From assembly GCF_001618145.1 (NCBI RefSeq), contig NZ_LQNF01000014.1, forward strand, positions 43,387 to 107,386: 64,000 nt of DNA, in the 5' to 3' direction. Origin of the DNA: Oceanobacillus damuensis. Lineage in GTDB: Bacteria; Bacillota; Bacilli; Bacillales; Amphibacillaceae. Numbering within the stretch: the first letter of the stretch is position 1; the number at the start of each line of letters is the position of its first letter. This document shows, piece by piece, positions 35,629-44,558 of the stretch. Under the pieces are notes generated by a model, which saw only the letters and a program-made list of their open reading frames with translations, did no database searches and was not told where the DNA came from. The translations under genes and the position numbers were made by a program.

Positions 35629-37009
35629 AATTGGATTTCAGAATTTTGTTAGGATTTAAAATGGAGTTCGGATCCAGAACTTGTTTGATCTTTTCCATTA
35701 CTTTCAAGGCTTCACCATGTTCTTTTTCCTGATATTTTCGCTTTCCTGTCCCTACACCATGCTCCCCAGTACAGGTACCACCACGAGCGAGAGCATATTC
35801 TACTATTTGTTCGTTCAAATTCATGGATTTTTCAACCTCTTGCGGATCGTTCATATCAATCATAAGAATGATGTGATAGTTTCCATCACCAACATGTCCA
35901 GTGATTCCTCCAGGAAGACCGAGTTGGTCCACAACGGTTCTTGCATGGTGAATTGCTCCTGCCAGTTCAGATATTGGCAGGCATACGTCTGTGACCATCA
36001 TCTTCCTTCCAGGATAACTGTGAATATAGGCATAGGCCAGATTATGCCTTGCATCCCAAAGCTGATTACGTGCTGCAGTATCTGTTTCAAATTGGATGTC
36101 AAGGCAGTTAAAGTCTTTAAAAATTTCTTCCGTAAATGCGATATCCTGCTTTAATCCGGCCTCATTTCCATGAAATTCCAAAAAGAGGGTCGGAACTTCC
36201 TTATAGTTGGAATCACGAAACTGATTGACTTGTCTTACAGAAGTTTCATCTACAATCTCAATTCTTCCAATTGGTATTCCAGCCTGTAAGACTGCTACTA
36301 CAGCTTCTACTGCATCATCCACTGTTTTGAATGTTGCCCTTGCAGCAGAGATGACCTCTGGTATTCCGAATATTTTCAGAGTCAATTCGGTAATACAGCC
36401 TAATGTACCTTCAGAACCGACAAAAAGTCCATTTAGATGATAGCCGGAAGATGACTTTGCCGCTAATGTACCGGTATGGATTGTGGTGCCATCAGCCAGT
36501 ACAACTTCCATATCACGGACGTTATCCCGCATTGTTCCATATTTTACTGAAAGTGTCCCACTGGCATTAGTTGCTGCCATACCACCAAGTGTTGCATCAG
36601 CTCCCGGATCGACCGGAAAAAAAAGACCGTACTTTTTCAATTCCTTATTTAGTTGGGTTCTCGTCACACCGGGCTCAATTTTTACGAGAAAGTCTTTTTC
36701 TTTGATTTCAATAATTTTATTCATTTGTGAAAAATCAACCGTTATTCCATGGTCATAGGGGATGACATGTCCTTCCAAGCTTGTGCCCATTCCAAAGGGC
36801 TGAACCGGAACTTTATTGTCGTTTGCAAGTTTCACAATTTGACTTACCTGCTCAGAATTATCGGGAAAAACAACAATATCCGGCAAACTTGGTATATGGT
36901 ATGATTCGTCTTTGCTGTGCAATTCGAGAATTGTATCATTTGTGCTAATTTGATTTTCATTCAGTATGTTATGTAATTCCGAAACTATTTTTTTCATGGT
37001 TGCATCCAA
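35627..37009 (-). CDS. FAD-linked 2-hydroxyacid oxidase (GlcD/D-lactate dehydrogenase type)
   Basis: This 460-residue flavoprotein has an N-terminal FAD-binding-4 (VAO-type) domain. Its landmarks are PDNSEQVSQIV, the FAD loop PFGMGTSLEGH, and GGMAATNASGTLSVKYG. A C-terminal FAD-oxidase C domain ends in GTCTGEHGVGTGKRKY. The family oxidises glycolate or D-lactate to the keto acid with a respiratory or protein electron acceptor. The TTG at 37009 has GGGGCG seven bases upstream; an ATG at 36997 is an alternative. It lies between a keto-acid module and a dehydrogenase module, so a role in the same organic-acid pathway is plausible. No GlcE or GlcF partner is nearby. Confidence 0.9.
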   Translation of the reverse strand: MDATMKKIVSELHNILNENQISTNDTILELHSKDESYHIPSLPDIVVFPDNSEQVSQIVKLANDNKVPVQPFGMGTSLEGHVIPYDHGITVDFSQMNKIIEIKEKDFLVKIEPGVTRTQLNKELKKYGLFFPVDPGADATLGGMAATNASGTLSVKYGTMRDNVRDMEVVLADGTTIHTGTLAAKSSSGYHLNGLFVGSEGTLGCITELTLKIFGIPEVISAARATFKTVDDAVEAVVAVLQAGIPIGRIEIVDETSVRQVNQFRDSNYKEVPTLFLEFHGNEAGLKQDIAFTEEIFKDFNCLDIQFETDTAARNQLWDARHNLAYAYIHSYPGRKMMVTDVCLPISELAGAIHHARTVVDQLGLPGGITGHVGDGNYHIILMIDMNDPQEVEKSMNLNEQIVEYALARGGTCTGEHGVGTGKRKYQEKEHGEALKVMEKIKQVLDPNSILNPNKILKSN

Positions 37010-37185
37010 TCTAATCGCCCCTTAATCAAAAATTATTTCAACTATTTCAACTATTTAGTTTGCAATTTGTAGTATAAATGATTTTTAAGTGGAAGTCCAT
37101 GAAAGCTAAAGATAGCTTCATTTCTTCTATATTAGTGTCTGTTAGAAAGTAAGCGATTTTTAATAAATAGAAATCTAAATCTATA

Positions 37186-37213
37186 TTGACTTTTGGATTG
37201 GTAAATATATACT
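37186..37213 (+). promoter_or_regulatory. SigA-type promoter of the GMC dehydrogenase operon
   Basis: TTGACT (37186-37191), a 16-base spacer and TATACT (37208-37213), about 180 bases before the first gene. The rest of the 385-base gap is AT-rich with nothing else I can name. Confidence 0.65.
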
Positions 37214-37395
37214 ATATAATGTTGGATTATCAAACAAATTAATTATGTTTATCTGCTTAAACTATTACATTGGTCCCGTTATAAAATACTTAAACCATAT
37301 AAATTGTATCAGAAAAAATGGCTGATTGATGGACTTGTAGAGAGAGCAATATTCAACAAGTAGTTAACACGACATTATAACAAGGGGGTAAAAAA

Positions 37396-38166
37396 ATGAT
37401 GGATCAAAATTTTAATAATAAAAAGCCTGACATATCTGCAGATAAGGAAGTTGTCGATACTTCACGCCGTAAGTTTCTGAGAAATACTGGAATTGCAACT
37501 GGTGGGGTTGTTGGAGGAGCGGTTTTAGGAGGCTTATTAGCTAACCCTTTCAAATCACACGAACCAGCTACAACTATGGCAACGGAGCACCCTGAGCCAA
37601 TTAATTATGCAGAGTCTTTGACCTTTTTCAGACGTCAAAAAGATTTTGATGCCTTAAGTGCGGCAACGGAAGTTATTTATCCGGAAGATGCAAACGGTCC
37701 AGGAGCAATTGCTTTAGGAGTACCTTATTTTATTGATAAGCAATTGGCTAGCCCATGGGGAAGTAACGCGGATGATTATAGGAAACCTCCTTTTAAAAAT
37801 GGCCAGACACCATTAACAAGAGGGGATATCTTTCTGCAAGGTGTCAGAAAGCTTAATGAGATCAGTGAGAATGAGCATGAAGTCTTATTTAAAGATTTGG
37901 AAGAAGATAAGCAATTCGCGGTACTCGAACGTTTTATGAAAGGCGAGGTAGAGATGAACCTGGTTATCTCGGCGGAATTCTTTGCATTGCTCAAATCAAG
38001 TACACTTGCAGGTTGCTATGCAGATCCGCTATATGGCGGAAATAAAGATATGGCTGGATGGAAGATGAAAGAATATCCAGGTTCACAAATGTCCTATATC
38101 GACATGATAGAAGCAGATGAATTTATTTTGATTGAGCCAAGAAGTGTCGGCGGTCATAAACACTAA
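37396..38166 (+). CDS. Gluconate 2-dehydrogenase subunit 3-family protein with Tat signal
   Basis: This 256-residue small subunit belongs to a membrane-associated sugar or sugar-acid dehydrogenase. SRRKFLRNTGIATGG is a clear twin-arginine signal followed by a Gly/Val/Ala-rich hydrophobic stretch. A helical domain typical of gluconate dehydrogenase gamma subunits follows (about 75-250). The large flavoprotein encoded next has no signal peptide. It should therefore ride through the Tat pathway as a folded complex with this subunit, as known for related dehydrogenases. AAGGGGG precedes the ATG. A TatA gene lies at the end of the module. Confidence 0.92.
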   Translation: MMDQNFNNKKPDISADKEVVDTSRRKFLRNTGIATGGVVGGAVLGGLLANPFKSHEPATTMATEHPEPINYAESLTFFRRQKDFDALSAATEVIYPEDANGPGAIALGVPYFIDKQLASPWGSNADDYRKPPFKNGQTPLTRGDIFLQGVRKLNEISENEHEVLFKDLEEDKQFAVLERFMKGEVEMNLVISAEFFALLKSSTLAGCYADPLYGGNKDMAGWKMKEYPGSQMSYIDMIEADEFILIEPRSVGGHKH

Positions 38167-38202
38167 TTCTTTAATATTGAATAGTGGAAAAACAGGGGGA
38201 TT

Positions 38203-39945
38203 ATGATGGTTACAAAATTACCGAAAGTAGATGTTGTTACTACTGGCGTAGGTTGGACAGGCGGCATTGTGGCTGCAGAACTGACTAAAGCTGGATATAA
38301 AGTAGTAGGTTTGGAACGTGGAGAAGATAGAACAATTGAAGATTATTTGCACGGTCATGATGAATTGAAATACAATCAAAGAAAAGAATTAATGCAGAAG
38401 CTGACCAAAGACACGATAACGTGGAGAAACACGATGGATCAGGATGCTGTTCCAGTTCGTGATGAAGAAGCGTTTGTAGTTGGCACTGGAGTAGGTGGGG
38501 GAGGCGCACACTGGGGAGCTCAGACCTATCGCTATTTTCCATATGACTTTGAAATAAAAAGTAAAACAATCGAACGTTATGGTGAAAGTAAAATTCCTAA
38601 AGACATGCTTATCCAGGACTGGGGGCTTTCCTATGATGAAATAGAGCCTTACTATTCCAAATTTGAGCAGATGGCTGGTGTTTCAGGTGAGGAGGACCCG
38701 CTTGCTGGACCGCGTTCGATTCCTTATCCGACCCCGCCAATGAAAAAAAACCGTCCGATGCGATTGTTTCATGAGGCTGCAGAAAAACTCGGTTACCACC
38801 CATATGTCGTGCCTGCGGGAACAGTGTCTGAAGTCTATACCAATCCTGACGGGGAAACATTAAATGCTTGTCAGTATTGTTCCTTCTGCGGTAATTATGG
38901 ATGTGAATATGGAGCGAAAGCGGACCCGGTTGTAACTGTCGTACCTACAGCCAAAAAAACCGGTAATTTTGAGCTGCGTACGAATTGTCTGGTCACTCGA
39001 GTATTATATGACGGTGACAAAGCAACAGGGGTATTATATAAAGATACTCGCACTGGAGAAGAGTTTGAACAGCCGGCCGAAATTGTTGCTATGACAAGCT
39101 ATGTATTTAATAATATTCGCTTATTATTGCTTTCCGGTATTGGTGAACCTTATGATCCCAAGACTGGCAAAGGAATCATCGGAAAAAATTATGTTGATCA
39201 CCATACGATTATGGGAGCAACTGGATTTTTTGATGAAAAATTCAATTTGTATGCAGGAACGGGTGCATTAGGTTCAGCATTCACTGATTACTGTGCAGAT
39301 AACTTTGATCATAGCGATGTTGATTTTATCCATGGTGGACAAATTGAAATCCATATTATGGGAAATGAGCCGATTGCCAATAATCCTGTACCAGCCGGAA
39401 CCCCGGCTTTTGGAAAAGAGTTTAAAGAAAAATCGTTACATTATTCTAATCGAACGCTCTCGGTAGTTTCCCAAAGGGCATTTATGCCGTGGAAAAATCA
39501 TTACCTCGATTTGGACCCTGCATATACGGACGACAATGGTGATCCACTAATTCGTGTAACTTTTGACTATACTGATCAGGATTGTAATTTGAATGAATTT
39601 TTAGCTGATAAATGTGCTGGTGTATTGAAAGAAATGGGAGCGGAAATTATTGATAAGCACCCAATGCCGGAACATTTCGGCGGGCGCTTTACATTCCAGC
39701 ATGATTCCGGTGGGGCGATTATGGGATCCAGTCCAGAAAACTCTGCAGTAAACAATTATTTGCAAATGTGGGATGTTGATAACTTATTTGTATGTGGTGC
39801 ATCTGCTTTTCCACATTTTGGCCCAACAAATCCAACTCCGACTACCGCAGCATTAACTTATCGTGCAACTGAAGGTATGATTGAGTATCTTAAAAATGGT
39901 GGCGGTCAATTGGTTAAAACAGGAAAAGAGACTCAAAACGTCTAA
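38203..39945 (+). CDS. GMC-family flavoprotein dehydrogenase, large subunit
   Basis: This 580-residue FAD enzyme is similar to the gluconate 2-dehydrogenase flavoprotein. The N-terminal FAD fold holds GVGWTGGIVAAELTKAGY and the C-terminal GMC motif HFGPTNPTPTTAALTYRA. Four cysteines (C223, C226, C229, C234) form a compact CxxCxxCx4C cluster that might bind an iron-sulfur centre or zinc. It oxidises an alcohol group of a sugar or sugar acid outside the cell and passes electrons on. No cytochrome c subunit is encoded here, so the acceptor is unknown. It lies 36 bases after the Tat-signal subunit. Confidence 0.92.
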   Translation: MMVTKLPKVDVVTTGVGWTGGIVAAELTKAGYKVVGLERGEDRTIEDYLHGHDELKYNQRKELMQKLTKDTITWRNTMDQDAVPVRDEEAFVVGTGVGGGGAHWGAQTYRYFPYDFEIKSKTIERYGESKIPKDMLIQDWGLSYDEIEPYYSKFEQMAGVSGEEDPLAGPRSIPYPTPPMKKNRPMRLFHEAAEKLGYHPYVVPAGTVSEVYTNPDGETLNACQYCSFCGNYGCEYGAKADPVVTVVPTAKKTGNFELRTNCLVTRVLYDGDKATGVLYKDTRTGEEFEQPAEIVAMTSYVFNNIRLLLLSGIGEPYDPKTGKGIIGKNYVDHHTIMGATGFFDEKFNLYAGTGALGSAFTDYCADNFDHSDVDFIHGGQIEIHIMGNEPIANNPVPAGTPAFGKEFKEKSLHYSNRTLSVVSQRAFMPWKNHYLDLDPAYTDDNGDPLIRVTFDYTDQDCNLNEFLADKCAGVLKEMGAEIIDKHPMPEHFGGRFTFQHDSGGAIMGSSPENSAVNNYLQMWDVDNLFVCGASAFPHFGPTNPTPTTAALTYRATEGMIEYLKNGGGQLVKTGKETQNV

Positions 39946-40110
39946 GATATTAGGGTAAATCCTATCAAAACTTCTGCATTCGGTTGGCTGAATCTGCTGG
40001 GAGAGGTGCTTAAGTACTTTCTTCACATGTATATATTATAAATTATCGCAAAAAACTTAAACTTTTAGACAAAGTAGAGTATAATGAATAGTGTATGGAG
40101 GTGACACCTT

Positions 40111-40323
40111 ATGGGTTTCGCAAATATAGGCATTCCTGGTTTAATACTTATCGTAATTTTGGCCTTAATCATTTTCGGTCCAAAAAAATTGCCAGAGATT
40201 GGTAAAGCTGCTGGACAGACACTTCGTGAATTCAAGACTTCTGCTAACAGTTTGATGGACGACGATGCTTCAGAAGATAACAAAGATAAAGAAAAAGCAA
40301 AAACAGAGACAGAAAAAGCATAA
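40111..40323 (+). CDS. tatA: Twin-arginine translocase subunit TatA
   Basis: This 70-residue protein has one N-terminal transmembrane helix ([14 protein letters not shown]), the [12 protein letters not shown] hinge, an amphipathic helix and a highly charged Asp/Lys/Glu tail, the complete TatA/E signature. It forms the pore-like part of Tat export. No tatC lies in the window. Its place directly after a Tat-signal dehydrogenase suggests a TatA dedicated to that enzyme, as B. subtilis TatAd is to PhoD. Confidence 0.95.
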   Translation: MGFANIGIPGLILIVILALIIFGPKKLPEIGKAAGQTLREFKTSANSLMDDDASEDNKDKEKAKTETEKA

Positions 40324-40434
40324 TAAAAAAATCAGAACCTATCTATTGACGGGGTTCACTTGTGAGGTGCAAATCAGTAAAACGCAAGTTAAACCTCACT
40401 ATAATCACATAACTTTCACTATTAATTTCACAGT

Positions 40435-40469
40435 AAAAAATGGCTCGGAGAAATGTCCAAGCCATTTTT
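40435..40469 (+). terminator. Terminator after tatA
   Basis: AAAATGGCT pairs with AGCCATTTTT around a 14-base loop. The next 360 bases (40470-40830) contain no open gene; some short open stretches could be relics but I cannot identify them. Confidence 0.7.
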
Positions 40470-40830
40470 CTTTATATTATCTGGTGTTAAACGCTTGATC
40501 CCCCTAGTGCTGTAAGAAAGTTTCCATTATCTGGTTTAGTCTATAGTTAAACCAACACTACTTGCTATCAGTTAAAGCACGCTCAAATAGAGTCCTACCA
40601 TACAAGTACCCAACGATTTAAATGGCCCTCTTAACTCTTGCACTAGTATAATAATTCACACTGATATCTTTGTTCTCTAATTCTTAAGATCCTACTCATT
40701 TAACTTCATGCTAAAACAATTCCTCCAATAAACCCGCCAATCTGTCCCATTATAATACTAAAATGAGACTTATATTAATAAGAGTTTGGGATATGTTAAA
40801 GATAAATACCAGAATCTTAGGAGGAAAGTT

Positions 40831-41523
40831 ATGGAACATGGAGAAAAATTGAAAACTGCGGGACTTGCTATGGGAAGCGATTTTAAAGTACAAACAGTTG
40901 GTGGTGCCGAAAAAACAACTAAAACGTTTGCAAACATGGATACAGTCAAGCATATTGTTAAGGATTGGAATGCAATGTCCAAAAAAGCAGCTAATCTTAC
41001 AATAGACCAATACGGTCCCCCTAATGAAGCTACTGAAAGCAGGCTGATTTGGTATAATAATGGTCCTTGGAAGAGAACCATTGTCTATCGTGATGAAATC
41101 CCACACGATTTCCCACAGCCCCATACCGATGTTATCGAGAACTATATTAACTATAACGTGCCCATTGAAAAGTTTAGTGAACTTGCAAAATTTGATGGCA
41201 GTGTCATTGTTGAGAGAACAAGAGGTGAAGTTTCTTCTCGTTGTGATATGGAAGCTGCAAATATACTTGCACTGAATTTGGTGAATGACATTGTTACAGA
41301 TAAATTAAGCGTTGAGGAAGCCCGTGAAAAATATTGCGAAGTGACCTCAGCTTTTATGATGAACAGATCAGCACCATATGCAGAGAAACTTCAATTTGAA
41401 GTATCAAAGGACGAAAAATATGATACAGACGTTGTGATGATTGCTGATGAAATGATGGAGCAAGCCAAAGAAAAAGTTAACGAAGTAATCGATGATAATC
41501 TGAATAATGGCAGACTTCATTAA
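40831..41523 (+). CDS. Conserved protein of unknown function
   Basis: This soluble protein of 230 residues is Asp/Glu/Lys-rich with no signal peptide or membrane segment. AGGAGG seven bases before the ATG at 40831 marks a strong start. A central part (around residues 60-110) has a WYNNGPWKRTIVYRDEIPH segment with many aromatic residues, which looks like a structured domain. The C-terminal third is helical. I do not recognise the family. It is a single-gene unit closed by a terminator. Confidence 0.8.
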   Translation: MEHGEKLKTAGLAMGSDFKVQTVGGAEKTTKTFANMDTVKHIVKDWNAMSKKAANLTIDQYGPPNEATESRLIWYNNGPWKRTIVYRDEIPHDFPQPHTDVIENYINYNVPIEKFSELAKFDGSVIVERTRGEVSSRCDMEAANILALNLVNDIVTDKLSVEEAREKYCEVTSAFMMNRSAPYAEKLQFEVSKDEKYDTDVVMIADEMMEQAKEKVNEVIDDNLNNGRLH

Positions 41524-41544
41524 AATAAAAAATAGAAATCTTTA

Positions 41545-41570
41545 AAAAGCTGTCTGAAAAGACAGCTTTT
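41545..41570. terminator. Bidirectional terminator
   Basis: AAAAGCTGTC pairs with GACAGCTTTT around a six-base loop, between converging genes. Confidence 0.85.
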
Positions 41571-41745
41571 AATCATCCACGATTTCTGTATTAACATTTA
41601 AATTCACAGGAGATTTCCCTTGAAAATCTATGTATTTGACTGTGTGTTTCAATGTTTGCACCTCTGAAGCAAGCCTGTTACCTGTCTTTAGATAATGTTT
41701 TCCACTAAAGAAAATAGAAGAATCTTCAAAATTAATTTGTCTCAT
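41569..41745 (-). CDS. Putative 58-residue protein
   Basis: An open frame begins ATG at 41745, reads MRQINFEDSSIFFSGKHY and ends just before a terminator stem. It fits neatly between the GGDEF-EAL gene and the terminator, and its composition looks protein-like (LKHTVKYIDFQGKSPVNLN). The ribosome site (AGCGAG) is weak. I know no homologue. It may be a real small protein, and the terminator supports a transcript here. Confidence 0.45.
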   Translation of the reverse strand: MRQINFEDSSIFFSGKHYLKTGNRLASEVQTLKHTVKYIDFQGKSPVNLNVNTEIVDD

Positions 41746-41774
41746 AATACATTAACTCGCTGTTTTTGGTTTAC

Positions 41775-43474
41775 TTATAATTGTGTGAAAAGCTCTGTGA
41801 TTTGACTGTTATCCATGGGTTTGCTGAAATAGTATCCTTGTCCTTCATGGCACTTTTGTTTTTTAAGGTAATCTAGCTGGTCTTCACTTTCGATGCCCTC
41901 GGCTATGACCCTGAAATTTAAGTTTTTTCCCATGCTTATGATGGTATTGGCGATAATTTCCCCGTCTCTATCAAGATCGTCGATAAATGACTTATCAATT
42001 TTTAGTGTATCTATCGGAAGCTGCTTCAAATAGCTTAATGATGAGTATCCTGTCCCAAAGTTATCAATTGAAACTTTCACACCTAAATTCTTTAAATCAT
42101 TAATAGTCTGGGAAGAGGTTTTAATATCGAGAATGGTTCCTTCTGTAATTTCAATTTCCAAATAGGATGCATCAAGCATTGTTTCATTCAAAATCTCTTT
42201 TAAGTCTTGGATGAAATTTCGGTCTTTGAATTGGATCGGAGAAACATTTACACAGATCCGCTGCATCAAGATCCTTTCCTCCTGCCAAAATTTCATTTGG
42301 CTGCATACCGTAGCTAAAATCCATTTTCCAACAGGGACTATCAAACCGTTCTCTTCCAAAATTGGAATGAATTCATTGGGCGGGACAAGTCCCAGTTTTC
42401 GATTATTCCAACGGAGCAGTGCTTCTGCACCGACAATTCTATTGTTTTTCAGATTTACGATCGGCTGGTAGACGACCGTAAATTCATTTCGGAGCAGTGC
42501 TTCTTTTATTTCTAAATCGAGCTGATAGTTTCGTTCAAGGACCATGTTTTGATGGTCATTGTTAAAACAATACTGATTACCGCCTTGTCTTTTAGAATGA
42601 TACATAGCAGTATTTGCATTCTTGATTAAACTCTTCAAAAAATTATCATAGGAATCTTCCTCTGAAGGTATGTAATCTTTGCTTATCCCTATACTTGTAG
42701 TGGTAAACAATTGTTTATGATCAAACACATAGGGCATACCGATTCTCTTTAAAATTGCAGACGCAATTTCCCTGATTGATTGTTCATCATCATTGTTTTT
42801 CAGTATGATAATGAACTCATCTCCGCCTTGACGTGAAACAAAGTCTGTTTCACGCAGACATCCCTTTAACCGGTTTGCTGCTGTTTTTAGTATGGCGTCA
42901 CCTGCATCATATCCGTAGTTATCATTGATTGCTTTAAAACGGTCTAGATTCAGAAATAGTGCCGTTACTATTTCGTTTGTTTTTTTCGGTTGGCTTTCGA
43001 CCCATTTAGTGAATTGATTCCGATTTGGCAGTTGGGTTAAAGGGTCTGTATATGCCATCGATTCGATTACTTCTTCGTACTTTTTTCGGGTTGTGATATT
43101 ATATTGGATTGCTATGTATTTATATGGCTTCCCTTTTGCATGTAAAAATGGAATGATGGTCGTGTCTACCCAATAATAGCTGCCATCTTTTGCCTCGTTT
43201 TTAATTTCACCTTGCCATACATTACCCATACTGATTGTTTTCCACATTTCTTTAAAAAATGATTTCGGATGGTACCTCGGCTGACGATATTTTGATTGCT
43301 GCCTATTAATTCTTCCAGACTGTATTTTGATATCTCGCAAAATTTTTCGTTTGCGTGTTTTATAATACCCTTGTTATCTGTAATTGCTACGATTGATGAC
43401 GCATCAAGGGCAAACTCAATGTCTTCCAGTTTTTGATATGCCTGTTCTAACTCGTTTGTATCGTTCATCGGCAA
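41775..43474 (-). pseudogene. PAS-GGDEF-EAL protein gene broken by a frameshift
   Basis: Two overlapping frames together make one c-di-GMP enzyme of about 565 residues. The first (43474-43166) covers the start of a PAS domain up to SNQNIVSRG. The second (43340-41775) continues the PAS domain from YHPKSFFKEMW and adds GGDEF (intact RQGGDEF) and EAL (intact GAEALLRW) domains. The join near 43276 needs one extra base to restore the usual PAS sequence, so a single-base deletion is likely. Such proteins make and break c-di-GMP to control motility and biofilm. A sequencing error or a shortened but active GGDEF-EAL protein are alternatives. Confidence 0.85.
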
Positions 43475-43682
43475 TACCTCTCTCGCTACTTATGTCCTGC
43501 TTCTATTTTACTAGAATTCTATTATACTATCTATGACAAATATCGCAATAATTTACAAAGTTTTTGAAATATAATATGCAGCGGTAATAGAATAGTGGGT
43601 GGGAGAGGTATTTGGAAAATTCAGGGGTAATCCGGGAAATTCTGTTAGAAGACTTGGTTGTCACTAAGCTTTATGTGCCCAT

Positions 43683-43736
43683 TCTCAGTTGCGTTTATGA
43701 AGGTTGGTGAGTTTATATTTTCGTACCTGTCGAAAA
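43683..43736 (+). repeat. Dispersed repeat, family 4, copy 2
   Basis: CTCAGTTGCGTTTATGAAGG, a gap and GAGTTTATATTTTCGTACCTG match the copy at 16117-16170 with scattered changes. The region 43475-43682 has no other feature I can support. Confidence 0.55.
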
Positions 43737-43764
43737 AAAGAAACCGGCACTTGGCGCGGTTTCT
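43733..43764 (-). terminator. Terminator of the cyclophilin gene
   Basis: On the minus strand AGAAACCG pairs with CGGTTTCT across a ten-base loop, followed by a T run. Confidence 0.75.
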
Positions 43765-43767
43765 GCA

Positions 43768-44430
43768 TTAGTCACTGATTTTTTCAGGTTCCGGATAGTC
43801 GTATCCTTTTGTGTCTACTTCAACTTTTTTCATGGTTTGATCCTCCAATGGCTTATCCCCATCACGCTCCTGGCCAACGATCGCGTCCACTGCTTCCATC
43901 CCTTCTGTAACTTGTCCGAAGGCCGCATACTCGCCATCCAGATGGGGGGAGTTTTCCACCATGATAAAGAACTGTGATCCGGCTGAATCGGGATGTCCCG
44001 ACCTTGCCATGGAAATTACTCCGCGTTCGTGTGTCAGCTCGTTTTCAAAGCCATTGGCACTGAATTCACCCGCAATCGAATAGCCTGGACCTCCAGTGCC
44101 ATTTCCTGCAGGATCACCGCCTTGAATCATAAATCCTGGGATAACCCGATGGAAAATCAAACCATCATAATGACCGGCTTCAATTAAGTTAATGAAGTTA
44201 GCCACAGTATTTGGAGCAATCTCCGGGTAAAGCTCAATCATTATTTGTTCATCATTGTCCATGGTTATCGTAACAATTGGATTTTCTTCCACATCCGGAT
44301 AGTCCTTACTTGATGTTTTACTGGACTGGTCTTCCGGCTCATTTTCCTGTGCGATTCCACAGCCAGTTAAAACAATAATCAGAAGTATTAATGCAGCAGC
44401 TCTTATAGCTATTTTTAATTTTGCCCCCAT
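43768..44430 (-). CDS. Exported cyclophilin-type peptidyl-prolyl isomerase lipoprotein
   Basis: This 220-residue lipoprotein (lipobox LTGC) has a complete cyclophilin domain. GLIFHRVIPGFMIQGGDP contains the catalytic arginine and phenylalanine, and GSQFFIM and FGQVTEGM complete the active site. It speeds prolyl isomerisation of proteins folding outside the membrane. Cytoplasmic PpiB lacks the signal peptide, so this is an exported counterpart like those in several Firmicutes. The ATG at 44430 is set by a GGAGG site. It is a single gene with its own terminator. Confidence 0.93.
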   Translation of the reverse strand: MGAKLKIAIRAAALILLIIVLTGCGIAQENEPEDQSSKTSSKDYPDVEENPIVTITMDNDEQIMIELYPEIAPNTVANFINLIEAGHYDGLIFHRVIPGFMIQGGDPAGNGTGGPGYSIAGEFSANGFENELTHERGVISMARSGHPDSAGSQFFIMVENSPHLDGEYAAFGQVTEGMEAVDAIVGQERDGDKPLEDQTMKKVEVDTKGYDYPEPEKISD

Positions 44431-44558
44431 GCTCGTGTCCTCCAACATTTAAAAATTAAGCAGAATCATTATAGCATGTCTTTTGAATGACCTGCTAATT
44501 ATATAAATTCGCTATTCAGCTGCAAAAATCCTTCTCTGTATGCGTTTTGTTGGATTCA

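Noticed and set aside
40470..40785. Possible insertion-sequence relic between tatA and the next gene
   Set aside because: Short open stretches exist on both strands, but I could not match them to a transposase or find terminal repeats.
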